A DNA stretch of 61,092 nt from an uncultured Roseobacter sp. (GTDB lineage Bacteria; Pseudomonadota; Alphaproteobacteria; Rhodobacterales; Rhodobacteraceae), in the NCBI RefSeq assembly GCF_947493125.1, contig NZ_CANLQB010000016.1, positions 1 through 61,092 of the forward strand. The letters run 5' to 3'. Shown one piece after another: positions 8,282 to 17,167 of the stretch (position 1 is the stretch's first letter; every line of letters starts with the position of its first letter). Under the pieces are notes generated by a model. It did no database searches and was not told the origin of the DNA. It was given only the letters and a program-made list of their open reading frames with translations. Made by a program: the position numbers and the translations under genes.

Positions 8282-9477
8282 ACCGCAGCCACAGGTATTC
8301 CTCGATGCAAACCAGGATAGGCGGCGACGACCATGGCGAGCAAATGCGCTGCCGGTCGGCTTAACGCGTCGGTCACAGGTAGTCCAAGTTTTTGAGACTG
8401 TGCTGCAATGGTGTCGGTAATTTCGGCGTCAGTCATCCCTTCATGATTGAGTGTGACGCCGATAACCTTCGTATCGGCAAACGCTTCGATAAGGGAAATC
8501 TCACTTGCAGGGGTGGGCATCGGCATATTCGGAAAATCGCAGCGATGGGCGCGTTTGGGCGCGTGCTGAAGGATGACCGCATCGGGTTGGCTGCCCCGCA
8601 ATATAAAAGCGGAGGTGCAAAAGGCCGGGTGGCTTAGCGCGCCCTGACCCTCGATCAGGATCACGTCTGGCCGTTCGCCATCCGAGGCGGCAACAATCGC
8701 GCCCTCAAGCTCGCCACAGCAGAACTGCGGCGGCACGGCGTCCATTGCCAAACCATATTTTGCGCCCTGCATCAAACCGGTCTGGCCCGTGCCGACAAGC
8801 ACCGTTTTGATGCCCTTTGCGTTCAGCGCACATGCCAGCACTGTCGCTGTCGTCCGCTTGCCAATGGCGCAATCGGTCCCTAGAACCGCAATACGCAGAG
8901 CTTCCACCCCTGCTACGCTGCCATCAAACAGTCGCATGTCTTTGCTTTGCTTGGGTTTTCGTATGTCGCGAATGGTGACATCTCGTTGGGAAGCGGCGGT
9001 AGCGATTTCAGGGTCATCGCTCAAGTATTCATGTAAACCACTGACGATGTTCATCCCGAGTGCTATGGCGTCCAGAACGACGCTTCGATCCGTCGGTGAG
9101 AGCCTCCCCGTCGAGGGTGCCATCCCGTAGATGAGCGTATCAGGAACCAATGCCTCATGGACGAGAGCCGCATTCAGATCATTGAAGACCGGTATGTTGT
9201 TCATCGCATTGTCAAGAACCAGCCCGCTATCCTGCCCACCGTGGCCACTGTCGATGACCGATAGGATCCGGTAGGCTTCTGAATGACGCACGAGGCCGTT
9301 TGCGGTTTTGCCATCAATTCGTGCGAAATTGCCCTCGCAATAGACAATGGCACTGGGGGGGATGATCGGCTGCGTTACGGCATTGGATTGGGTGTTATCG
9401 TTTTGACCTGATGGCGACGCTTGCGCGTCACTGACAGTCCGTTGGGTGCTATCCAACGTCTTAAGGTCGGGTTCCAT
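8278..9477 (-). CDS. DUF1611 P-loop protein (DgcN-like candidate)
   Basis: The ATG at 9477 has AAAGGA seven bases upstream and gives 399 residues. The first 50 or so are a polar extension; family similarity begins near IVYCEGNFARIDGKTANGL. The C-terminal domain has the P-loop GTDCAIGKRTTA and a Walker-B-like DVILIEGQGAL. DUF1611 proteins include DgcN, reported as an N-acetyltransferase in D-glutamate breakdown. Coupling to a PLP racemase supports a D-amino-acid role, but no dipeptide epimerase (DgcA) is next to it. Longer starts upstream lack a ribosome site. Confidence 0.75.
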   Translation of the reverse strand: MEPDLKTLDSTQRTVSDAQASPSGQNDNTQSNAVTQPIIPPSAIVYCEGNFARIDGKTANGLVRHSEAYRILSVIDSGHGGQDSGLVLDNAMNNIPVFNDLNAALVHEALVPDTLIYGMAPSTGRLSPTDRSVVLDAIALGMNIVSGLHEYLSDDPEIATAASQRDVTIRDIRKPKQSKDMRLFDGSVAGVEALRIAVLGTDCAIGKRTTATVLACALNAKGIKTVLVGTGQTGLMQGAKYGLAMDAVPPQFCCGELEGAIVAASDGERPDVILIEGQGALSHPAFCTSAFILRGSQPDAVILQHAPKRAHRCDFPNMPMPTPASEISLIEAFADTKVIGVTLNHEGMTDAEITDTIAAQSQKLGLPVTDALSRPAAHLLAMVVAAYPGLHRGIPVAAV

Positions 9478-9572
9478 GTTTTGGTCCTTTAGCATGATCG
9501 GCAAAAATGACATCGCTGCCATCGGTGTCGCGATTTGAAGTAGGAGCGGTCGCGTTCCGGCGCGGTGCGCGC

Positions 9573-10391
9573 TCAGTTTTCGAGCACGCACAAGCCTTTT
9601 GATTTTCGGAAGTTCTTGTTGCATGCCCAACGGTTTCCGGACCTGTCGAGATGGGCGTTCGCAGGAACCTCTATAGCTATGCACCTATCATCAGACGCGG
9701 CGTATCCCCGTTCGCATTTCCACCCCTGACCGTACGTCGCATCGTCAAAGTAGGCATGCTCGGGGACCACAACGGCTGCGCACAGATCATCCTGTTCAAA
9801 ATAACCCCGTTCACATGTCCAGGGCTGGCCATAGCTTGATGTATTCAGGTAGGCGTTCGGCGGAACCGCAATGGCGGTACATGCGTCTCCGTCGGCCCGA
9901 AACCCACGCTCGCAGACCCATTCGGACCCGTAGGACGTATCCTCCAGATAGGCGTTCGCGGGCAGGACAATCTCCTGACAGGTATCGTCGAGTTTGAGAA
10001 ATCCGCGCAGGCAATGCCAACGTTCGCCTGAGGGGTCGAGAAACCCGCCCTCGGGGACAATCACTTCAGCACATGCGCCTTCATCGCTCCTTCTAAAGCC
10101 GTGGAAACACTCCCACCCGGGACCATAGCTGAGGTTGGTTGCATAGGCATTTTCCGGCACACTCACTGCCGCACAGGCACCGCCATTCAATCTATACCCC
10201 TTATTGCATTGCCACCCATCCCCGTAGCTTTTTGCGCTGGCGTTCTCGGGCATCGGCTGCCCGTTGGATTGGGCCAGTGCAGGCATTGCAAAGAGAAGCG
10301 AAGCAAAGATCGAGACGACAAATAACGCCAAGGTGGTTTGAGCGGCTGTCGACATACGTGTCCCGCAAGCTGCCTGCGGCCGTCGCAGCAT
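9573..10391 (-). CDS. Exported cysteine-repeat protein (seven repeats)
   Basis: The ATG at 10391 has AGG eight bases upstream and follows the previous stop by ten bases. The 272-residue protein has a signal peptide (LALFVVSIFASLLFAMPALA, then QS). The rest is seven tandem repeats of about 31-35 residues with the pattern P-x-N-A-Y...SYG-x-x-W-x-C-x-R-G-[FY]...C-x-x-[IV]-x-V, two cysteines each. This predicts a chain of small disulfide-stabilised units in the periplasm or on the surface. The function is unknown. It lies downstream of, and is probably co-transcribed with, a membrane protein gene. Confidence 0.75.
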   Translation of the reverse strand: MLRRPQAACGTRMSTAAQTTLALFVVSIFASLLFAMPALAQSNGQPMPENASAKSYGDGWQCNKGYRLNGGACAAVSVPENAYATNLSYGPGWECFHGFRRSDEGACAEVIVPEGGFLDPSGERWHCLRGFLKLDDTCQEIVLPANAYLEDTSYGSEWVCERGFRADGDACTAIAVPPNAYLNTSSYGQPWTCERGYFEQDDLCAAVVVPEHAYFDDATYGQGWKCERGYAASDDRCIAIEVPANAHLDRSGNRWACNKNFRKSKGLCVLEN

Positions 10392-10401
10392 TAGGTCAGA
10401 C

Positions 10402-10755
10402 CTATGATCCATCCAGCTCAAGCCCCGCGAGACAAGCTGCTGCGAGGTCCCGGTTTGGCGTGTCCGAGCCCGGTGGTGTCGCCCAGCCCGTATCCATCAT
10501 AGCCGTGCGGCGGTTGAACCCAGAGGCCTCCTGAAGGACGGCCAGTTTTTCTGCGCTTTCCGGATCAGTCGCTGACATATCCAGGCAGACTGGCACCATT
10601 GCCAGCGTCACCTCTTCGCCCGCGAGTTTCTGCGCCATGTCCTGAGCGTTGCCGCTGGTTGTCCAGCCACCCCAGGTAAAGCCGAGGATAGAGACCGCAA
10701 TCGCACCGGTTAAAGCACCGTAAATACCTGGTTTCGTCCATTCTGGAAAAGTCAT
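10402..10755 (-). CDS. Conserved single-pass membrane protein (117 aa)
   Basis: AAGGGAT lies just upstream of the ATG at 10755. The N-terminus has one membrane segment (GIYGALTGAIAVSILGFTWG). The remaining residues are periplasmic and include MDTGWATPPGSDTPNRDLAAACL, a pattern I associate with small conserved alphaproteobacterial membrane proteins of unknown role. The stop lies ten bases before the repeat-protein gene, so the pair forms an operon. Confidence 0.65.
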   Translation of the reverse strand: MTFPEWTKPGIYGALTGAIAVSILGFTWGGWTTSGNAQDMAQKLAGEEVTLAMVPVCLDMSATDPESAEKLAVLQEASGFNRRTAMMDTGWATPPGSDTPNRDLAAACLAGLELDGS

Positions 10756-11484
10756 TTCACATCCCTTGACGGAGAAAGCGCCGCCTCACTGTTTTGTTTG
10801 TTTTTGTCCAGCCCTGCTTCGCGTCAGTGCCATTTCTAAGTCTCGATGATCGTTAAAGCGCAATCGGCATCCGCCGGTGACCCGACGGATCAGCAGCTTC
10901 GTTAAGGTCTTTCGCTCCGCCAGCATCCTTAGACTTTGCGTAAATTCATCTTCCTCAAAGAACTCACAACTGCTTGGCGGCAAGTCATCGGAAGAACCGG
11001 TCACCACAAACGGAAGGACAAATGCCACAAGTGATGTGGTTTTGCTCGACAACATCGGCAAACTCATCAAGTATCAGATCCCTTTCAGAGGACGTGACAG
11101 CTGAATTATAATGATGGGCGATTGTAGTCCGCTCTGGCAGAGCGATGGGACTAGGCCACAGAAAACCACATCTCTTACAAGTGCTATGTAGTCTCTCGGC
11201 GTCGCAATTACAATGTTATCTGACCTGTCTTTGTTTCCAAGTCCACCGATACCTTTGAAAGGAATGAGAGGCCGTAAGTCTACACCCTTTGTATCGGCAA
11301 AACCTTCGCCAGTGACGTCACTCTTCTTGGTATGCTACCCAGAAACCGAGTTCCGCTGCATGCCAGAAAATCTACAAGATGGGCTCTCTCCAGACTTCGG
11401 AGGCAGCGCGCCGATCCCGTGATATGGTGCCTCGTCAACGTCGGGTTGTCGTTGTGGAGGGCATGGCGGATCGGAGGATCAGTC
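10756..11484. other. Intergenic region, no convincing gene
   Basis: About 730 bases. Overlapping frames at 10786-11104 on both strands are short, lack domains and cannot both be real. A short perfect hairpin (GCTCT-GGC-AGAGC, about 11131-11143) is present. The start of the integrase gene ends the region. Confidence 0.45.
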
Positions 11485-12117
11485 ATGGAAACACCAAACT
11501 TACCAGCCATTCGCGCACTTCGCCCTGCATGGAACAAAGGCCGCATCGTCGGTCAGAAACGGCCGCTGAAGCCAAAGCATGTTTGGGCAATCCGTGTTCG
11601 ACTTGAATTGGCAGAAAACCATCGCGACCTCGCACTGTTCAACATGGCGATCGACAGCAAGCTGCGCGGCTGTGACCTGGTGAAGATGAAAGTCGTCGAC
11701 GTTATGGCATCTGGCCAAATCAAAGAACGGGCTTCCGTGTTGCAGAGCAAAACACAAAAACCCGTGCGCTTTGAGATATCCGAAGGCACCAGAGCCTCGG
11801 TCGAGAAGTGGATGGAGGATGAACTCATGGTCGGCTCTGAGTATCTTTGGCCGGGACGCTTCCATGAGCGTCTTCATATCTCGACGCGCCAGTATTCGCG
11901 GATCGTCCGCGATTGGGTCACATCGATCGGTCTAGAGGCGAGCGCATATGGCACGCATTCGATGAGGAGAACAAAGGTGACGCAGATCTATAAAAAGACC
12001 GGCAACTTGCGGGCGGTTCAACTTCTGCTTGGACACACCAAGATGGACAGCACAGTCCGGTACCTGGGCGTCGAGCTTGAGGACGCGCTGGCAATCGCCG
12101 AGGCCATTGAAATTTAG
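11485..12117 (+). CDS. Short tyrosine recombinase (integrase), catalytic domain only
   Basis: The ATG at 11485 has GGAGG seven bases upstream. At 210 residues the protein is only the catalytic domain; the usual N-terminal core-binding (SAM-like) domain is missing. Visible active-site residues are the Arg in SKLRGCDL, the H-x-x-R in THSMRR, the His in LLGHTKM and the Tyr in TVRYLG. It has an intact frame. Such one-domain integrases are widespread as single genes in proteobacteria with unknown targets. A copy of the dispersed intergenic repeat begins just downstream. Confidence 0.85.
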   Translation: METPNLPAIRALRPAWNKGRIVGQKRPLKPKHVWAIRVRLELAENHRDLALFNMAIDSKLRGCDLVKMKVVDVMASGQIKERASVLQSKTQKPVRFEISEGTRASVEKWMEDELMVGSEYLWPGRFHERLHISTRQYSRIVRDWVTSIGLEASAYGTHSMRRTKVTQIYKKTGNLRAVQLLLGHTKMDSTVRYLGVELEDALAIAEAIEI

Positions 12118-12139
12118 CAACTTCGGGTCGCCTTCAAGG

Positions 12140-12275
12140 GCGGCCCATTGCGGACTCTCAGCACCTTATCCGAATGCTGCGGTCGCGGCCGCTTTGCTGC
12201 CATTCGCTGCAAGCGCAAAAATAGGAGCTGCTAAAACGCGCTGTTCGCAGACGAAGCTCACCCTAGATTCTACTC
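12140..12275. repeat. Dispersed intergenic repeat, copy A
   Basis: The core at 12194-12219 (TTGCTGCCATTCGCTGCAAG plus CGCAAA) is identical to the core of copy B at 15423. Flanks include GGCCCATTGCGGACT on the left and CGCAGACGAAGCTCACC on the right. It lies between the integrase stop and tyrA. Confidence 0.75.
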
Positions 12276-12277
12276 CA

Positions 12278-13069
12278 TCATTGTCCAGTTTTGTTGTGGG
12301 ACGATGTTCTAAATGCTGTTTCCAGTTCAACACTCATACTTGTAGCCAAGTCAAAGAATCGTCGTCGCACGGCCCCGGCATAGGGATTAGCTTTCTCGAT
12401 CGCTTCAAATACCTCCGGCGCATCATGCTGAACCATGGAAATCGCCTCAGACAACAAGTCAAAGCTCTTCGTTGTCATGCGCGTTGGCAACGGTCCCATT
12501 CTCAGTAGCACTTTGGCAATGAGGTGCGTGAGGCCCTGGACAACTGCTGCCTCGCGGTCGTGATCCTCCGGTGTCGTCATTATGACTGTCAGACCGAGCG
12601 CATTGCGTAAGAACGCAGCCAGCCTCACATGTTGTTTTCCATGGATGGGGCAGATCGCAATTTTCAGACCCTCAATACCCATCGTGGCACTCTGAGGGCC
12701 GAACAACGGATGAGTTGCAACGATGTCCACGTGGTTTGGTAGTAGCCGCCGCATGATTTCAGCGGGACCTACTTTGACTGAGCCAACATCGACAATCAGT
12801 GCGCCAGGTTTGCAAGCAACCGCGATCTCGCTGACAATTTGCTCAAATGAAGAAACCGGTGCGGCAATGAGGATCACATCAGTCTGCGAGACCGAGCGCA
12901 ACGATGCGAGAGGCACTCCGAGTTGCTTTGCTACACTGGCAAGACCCGGGGACGGGTCATAAGCCGATACTTCGAAATGCTGGCCTAGATGACGTGCTGC
13001 AAGTTGTCCGAACGCACCGAACCCCACGATGCCAAGCGACGTGTTTTGACTTCTGCTGTTGTTATTCAT
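12278..13069 (-). CDS. tyrA: Prephenate/arogenate dehydrogenase (TyrA)
   Basis: The ATG at 13069 has AAAGG upstream, giving 263 residues. A Rossmann domain starts at GIVGFGAFGQLAARHL. The THPLFGPQSA segment is the conserved substrate-site motif of prephenate dehydrogenases. The C-terminal helical domain follows (VQGLTHLIAKVL). It makes 4-hydroxyphenylpyruvate or tyrosine precursors with NAD(P) in the cytoplasm. The length is that of the monofunctional enzyme without an ACT or chorismate mutase domain. It is isolated from other aromatic biosynthesis genes and may be an accessory copy. Confidence 0.85.
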   Translation of the reverse strand: MNNNSRSQNTSLGIVGFGAFGQLAARHLGQHFEVSAYDPSPGLASVAKQLGVPLASLRSVSQTDVILIAAPVSSFEQIVSEIAVACKPGALIVDVGSVKVGPAEIMRRLLPNHVDIVATHPLFGPQSATMGIEGLKIAICPIHGKQHVRLAAFLRNALGLTVIMTTPEDHDREAAVVQGLTHLIAKVLLRMGPLPTRMTTKSFDLLSEAISMVQHDAPEVFEAIEKANPYAGAVRRRFFDLATSMSVELETAFRTSSHNKTGQ

Positions 13070-13519
13070 TTTTCGACCTTTGAGTGTGCCGCCCCGGCAC
13101 AAGGTCGATTGTATGTTGACCGCTGTCAGGGGCAGCGGAAAATAAATGAAGAATTACCCGCAGCTATCGAAGCTCAGGATAATAGTCCTGCGATGCGAAG
13201 AACGATTTCACCATGACGTCATCGATAAGGCACCCAAGAGAGCAGAGTCAACGATACTGCCATTGCTGCTGCTCCCCTGGTCAAGCTGATGCTGCGGTGC
13301 GGCCCGTCAAACCTGCTGTTAGCAGCGGGCGCAAAAAGTGCAATCTCCTGAGATTAGGATTTCGGATAAAACCGTACTTTCGGATTGGTCCTGCGAATGT
13401 CTGCTCAAGCTTCGAGTGCTTCGGATCGACACATTGGCGGAGTATCAAGCATCGGACCGGTAACGCAGTAGATCGATTATGGCGCGGCCCCCATTCGGGC
13501 AGAACATTGGTGCTCCTTG
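13070..13519. other. Intergenic region, no gene seen
   Basis: 450 bases between tyrA and the flavin monooxygenase gene. The frames here are extensions or shadows of the monooxygenase gene. GCTGTTAGCAGCGGGCGCAA near 13316 loosely resembles the dispersed repeats. Confidence 0.4.
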
Positions 13520-14665
13520 TTAGGCCCGTCCCAGACCGGAGCGTGCGGCGAGGGCGTAGCCTCGTTGTGCTGTCACCTGCAGGTCCCGGTCGCGGATCAC
13601 GGCCCAACGGTCAAGGACGTCTGTCGGAAGTGCGTCCTCCGAACGCCAGTCCTTCAACGCCTCGGCCAGCAAAGTGGCATCCCCGAATGCCTTTGAGGTC
13701 CCGGCAGCCGTGTGTGGGCGGACAGTGCCCGCCGCGTCGCCAATCAGAACGGCCCGTCCATGTATGCGCGCTTGGGGCACCACATCCTGTACGGGTTGCA
13801 TAAACAGACGCGATGCTTCGACAAGGTTCCGGAAAAGTGGGGGCAAGGTGCGCGCCGCCGTCTTGGCCATCTCTCGGGACACATTCATGTCCATGTCGTC
13901 CGCAGGTAGAAACGAGCGATAACGCGTTCCCGAAGCGCCGGTCAGGTACCGATCCAACGCGACCTCGGGTGTATTCACATACCAGACCCAGTTGACCCGC
14001 CGCTGTCCGGGTTCGGTTGCGCCATCCGCACCGGGTACGAGATAGCACAGCATCTGCATGCCCGGATGCATGAAGGATGTGAACCGCCCGGCCAGTGCGT
14101 TCACCAAGACGGGTGGTAAAGCTGCCTCATCCTCCAACCCGCGCCAAGCGACATAGCCGGTATATCTTGCATCTGCCTTTGCACCCAAGAGGAGATGCCG
14201 TGCGGCTGAATTCACTCCATCTGCCGCGATCAGGATGTCTGCTGACACGGAGTGCCCGTCGGCGAAGGTCGCCGTGATCCGGTGCTGGTCCTGCGATAGC
14301 GCCGTCAAACGGCTGTTCTGGTGATAGCAATCGCCACCCAGATGAGTTTTCAAGGTTCGGTAAAGCGTGTCCCACGCTGTCATTAGCTGCGGTGCCGGGC
14401 TTGCCTGCGCGCGGCCGTCCCGCGCCAATCCAACCCGCTCGCGCAATTCGACGCATACCGAACGCGTGCTCACCCCGATCCGGCTTAGCAACGCATCAAC
14501 CTCGGGCTGCATCACCACACCAGCGCCGCGCGCCTGCATCTGACCCGTTGATCGCTCGTAGACGGCGACGTCGGCCTGTAGCCGATCACGCAGTTCGATG
14601 GCGGCCGCCAGGCCACCAACCGAACCGCCGACCACGGCCGCGGAGAAAGGTGCGTTCGGCCCCAT
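13520..14665 (-). CDS. FAD-dependent aromatic monooxygenase (2,6-dihydroxypyridine/salicylate hydroxylase type)
   Basis: The ATG at 14665 is preferred because GAGG lies nine bases upstream and the FAD-binding strand follows at once (SAAVVGGSVGGLAAA). The 381 residues include YVAWRGLEDE, characteristic of the 2,6-dihydroxypyridine 3-hydroxylase group, and the FAD-ribityl motif VLIGDAAGTVRPHTAAG. It inserts oxygen into an aromatic ring using NAD(P)H. The substrate is unknown. It is divergent from an HxlR-type regulator across 92 bases, which probably controls it. Longer starts (14704, 14731) would narrow this promoter region. Confidence 0.85.
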   Translation of the reverse strand: MGPNAPFSAAVVGGSVGGLAAAIELRDRLQADVAVYERSTGQMQARGAGVVMQPEVDALLSRIGVSTRSVCVELRERVGLARDGRAQASPAPQLMTAWDTLYRTLKTHLGGDCYHQNSRLTALSQDQHRITATFADGHSVSADILIAADGVNSAARHLLLGAKADARYTGYVAWRGLEDEAALPPVLVNALAGRFTSFMHPGMQMLCYLVPGADGATEPGQRRVNWVWYVNTPEVALDRYLTGASGTRYRSFLPADDMDMNVSREMAKTAARTLPPLFRNLVEASRLFMQPVQDVVPQARIHGRAVLIGDAAGTVRPHTAAGTSKAFGDATLLAEALKDWRSEDALPTDVLDRWAVIRDRDLQVTAQRGYALAARSGLGRA

Positions 14666-14757
14666 GTTCAATTGCCTCGAAGCGATCCCGGTCGGGCCTA
14701 TCATCAAAGTAACAAGAGCGGTAGTAGTCACTCAGAGGTAACCTGAAAGAGACAGCC

Positions 14758-15165
14758 ATGGCCGACCATTCACACGCATCCGATCCTCAAGAAGCATTGG
14801 TAGACGAGGCTGTCTTCCATGAGCGCTATCCATCACGGCGTCTTCTGGATCTGATTGCAAATCGATGGACTCCGATTGTACTGTTCTGCCTTGCGTCGGG
14901 CACACATCACTATGGGCAAATGCAAAGGCGCATTCCCGGCATTTCGAAAAAGATGTTGTCCCAGACCCTGAGGAGGCTGGAAACGGATGGTCTGGTTCAC
15001 AGAGAGGTCTATCGCGTTGTTCCTCCAAAAACCGAATACGAACTGACAGAACTGGGGTGGCGGCTTCACGAACCCGTCCGCTTCCTCTGCAGGTGGGCTA
15101 CGGAGAACGCCGAGGTTTTCGACCGCATAGAGCGCAATCGAACGGCAGCCGCAGTTTCAGAGTAG
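14758..15165 (+). CDS. HxlR-family transcriptional regulator
   Basis: 135 residues with the HxlR winged helix: LLDLIANRWTPIVLFCL, then HYGQMQRRIPGISKKMLSQTLRRLE and a wing ending EYELTELG. The family binds DNA as a dimer and often responds to aromatic or electrophilic compounds. It has a purine-rich site (GAAAGAGA) upstream of the ATG. Its divergent position next to the flavin monooxygenase suggests control of that gene and of itself. Confidence 0.85.
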   Translation: MADHSHASDPQEALVDEAVFHERYPSRRLLDLIANRWTPIVLFCLASGTHHYGQMQRRIPGISKKMLSQTLRRLETDGLVHREVYRVVPPKTEYELTELGWRLHEPVRFLCRWATENAEVFDRIERNRTAAAVSE

Positions 15166-15684
15166 AGGCGCATCGATATGCGGAAATCGCGGCGCCCGGC
15201 GCTGATGAGAAACCGGCCTTTGCCTAAATGGTCAAGCGCTGCAGCGCCGCTTCGTCAGACCGGATTCTTGTTGCGTCTGCATGATGGCGGTGATCTGTAA
15301 ATCACAGTTTGGGGAACGTCCGAAACGTCGCAGCATCCTTGCAGCGAGCCTATTCTATTCGGTCATCGACGGCCCTTAGCCGACCTTGGCTGGGCTTCTC
15401 AAATGCGGAATCCGCGTTCGATTTGCTGCCATTCGCTGCAAGCGCAAAATCGGTTGATGGGCGAATTCACAGATCGCAGGGCAAAGCACCAGCTTGGTGC
15501 GCGTTTTCCAGCGGCTACTTTCTGCAATTCGCAATGTCAGAAACAAAAACAGAGGGGAAACGGACCTCGCAAGCGCGTGCAAGCCGATGCCCGCGCGACA
15601 CGGGTGCGCGCACAATCAAGGCACCCAATAACTTGGGCTTGTTCCGCGCCGCTACATGGTGGTCGTGGCGTTGCGAATGCGTTA
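15166..15684. other. Intergenic region containing repeat copy B
   Basis: About 520 bases with no gene. The central part, 15370-15510, is a copy of the dispersed intergenic repeat. Frames across this region run antisense into the MlrC gene. Confidence 0.5.
15370..15500. repeat. Dispersed intergenic repeat, copy B
   Basis: The core at 15423-15448 is identical to that of copy A. To its right follow GCGAATTCACAGATCGCAGG and GCAAAGC, words shared with the right parts of copies D and E. The left flank has CGACGGCCCTTAGCCGACCTT. Confidence 0.75.
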
Positions 15685-17160
15685 CTATCGGTCGAGTGGG
15701 AAGATCGGACGCGGCACATTGCGGTAGGGCAGCCTGGCGAGGTCCGGTGTGCAGAGCGCGCCGCTATCGCAAACGATAATGCGAGATGCGATCGGCTCGA
15801 AGGCGGCGCGAAAATGCTGCATGGACTTCAGGGCGACGATAGTCTTCTCGGCGGGATCGATGCCAAACGTCCGGAATTGCGCAAGGTCAAGCATCTGGGT
15901 CGCGTTGGTGACAATCAAGATGTCGATGCCTGCCGCGCCGAGGACGGCAGTGCGTCCCCAACTTCGGTGAAGACCACCGAGGATCGGGCCTGTCCCCGTA
16001 AAGTTGCCATCGCTGAGCATCTTGAGTGTGCCCGTCACCGTGATTGGCCCGCCGCCACGGTCAGGATCCGTCTTGCCTCCAAGTTCAAGGGTGACGGCCC
16101 GCCCCACGGTTTGCGTTTCCAAGTACTCGATTGCTTCTGGATCGACCAACGGTCCAAAGCATGCATTGTCGGCGCTTGCGGCAAGTAGCGCGGCAAGCAG
16201 CGATGTGGCATCGCCATACGCTCCTCCACCGGGATTGTCGGCATAATCGGCAACGACGATCGGGCCGTTTTCGGCTTCGTGGCCCGCGCATTGTGCGGCG
16301 GCGGCTTCGACACTGAGATAGTCGTTGAGACCCTCGAACCGCCTGTCCCAGATGTCATCTGCAAGTTCGTTGGCAAGCAGTTCATGTGGCGTAGGGTCGC
16401 CCTGATAGGTAACAAGGACTGTCGGCCCGACCTCCGCAATATCGGCATTGCCAAAGCCTGCATTGATACTGACGGCAAAGGCATCTGGGTGCTGCTGGTG
16501 TTCAAGAGCCCGCGCGTTGCGTTCGATCATCGGGCCGGCATCGGTGCGTCCACCATTGACCTCCTCAAGCATCGGGCGATGAACCCGCAGCGTCTTCGGT
16601 GCGATTTCATCCGACATGGTCCGATGAAGTATCTCTCCTGCCAGCACGGCACAGTCGCGCATGTCGACATGTGGATAGGTCTTGTAGGAGACGATGATGT
16701 CGGCGAGGTCGGCCATCTCTTGGCTTACATTGGCGTGGGGGTCGAGCGTGATTGCGATAGGAACGTCGCGGCCTGTCACCTCCCTGAGCCGCGCGAGGAA
16801 AGTCCCCTCACCGTCCTCGGCGCCGTCAATCACCATGGCGCCATGCAGCGACAGCAAGATGCCGTCAAAACTCTGAGCGAGAGCAAGCGCGATAACCGGC
16901 GCGGCCAGCGCCATGAATGTGCCCGGTGTGACAAGACCTCCGGGTGGCGCAGACGTGCTGACCGCATGGGTCAGAACCCATCCCTTATCGCGTGCGACAT
17001 CGAGGAACCCGGCAAGATCGGTGTTTGCCTGCCCTCGTTCGCGGATCGCGTCCTCTCCCAGCAGGAAGTACCGGTTCTTGAACGCTGCAAGATTTGTCGG
17101 GCGGATCGAGAAGGTATTTGTCTCGTGACTGATCTCGGCAGTCAGAACGCGGAAGCTCAT
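15685..17160 (-). CDS. M81-family metallopeptidase (MlrC / microcystinase C type)
   Basis: The ATG at 17160 lies eight bases after the transporter ATPase stop and gives 491 residues, normal for the family. Visible features are the N-terminal EISHETNTFS, LLSLHGAMV, TLDPHAN and VVADYADNPGGGAYGDAT, which carry the metal ligands and the family signature. MlrC enzymes cleave linear peptides containing unusual or D-residues. Being the last gene of a peptide ABC transporter operon, it probably degrades what the transporter imports. It acts in the cytoplasm, since no signal peptide is present. Confidence 0.85.
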   Translation of the reverse strand: MSFRVLTAEISHETNTFSIRPTNLAAFKNRYFLLGEDAIRERGQANTDLAGFLDVARDKGWVLTHAVSTSAPPGGLVTPGTFMALAAPVIALALAQSFDGILLSLHGAMVIDGAEDGEGTFLARLREVTGRDVPIAITLDPHANVSQEMADLADIIVSYKTYPHVDMRDCAVLAGEILHRTMSDEIAPKTLRVHRPMLEEVNGGRTDAGPMIERNARALEHQQHPDAFAVSINAGFGNADIAEVGPTVLVTYQGDPTPHELLANELADDIWDRRFEGLNDYLSVEAAAAQCAGHEAENGPIVVADYADNPGGGAYGDATSLLAALLAASADNACFGPLVDPEAIEYLETQTVGRAVTLELGGKTDPDRGGGPITVTGTLKMLSDGNFTGTGPILGGLHRSWGRTAVLGAAGIDILIVTNATQMLDLAQFRTFGIDPAEKTIVALKSMQHFRAAFEPIASRIIVCDSGALCTPDLARLPYRNVPRPIFPLDR

Positions 17161-17167
17161 CGGATGT

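Noticed and set aside
9478-9684. Longer N-terminus for the DUF1611 protein
   Set aside because: It would overlap the end of the repeat-protein gene by more than 100 bases; the start at 9477 has a good ribosome site.
10786-11104. Opposed short frames on both strands
   Set aside because: Both overlap each other, neither has a ribosome site or domain, and composition is not protein-like.
12278-13069. TyrA as part of an aromatic biosynthesis operon
   Set aside because: No neighbouring shikimate or aminotransferase gene is present; its neighbours are an integrase and a monooxygenase.
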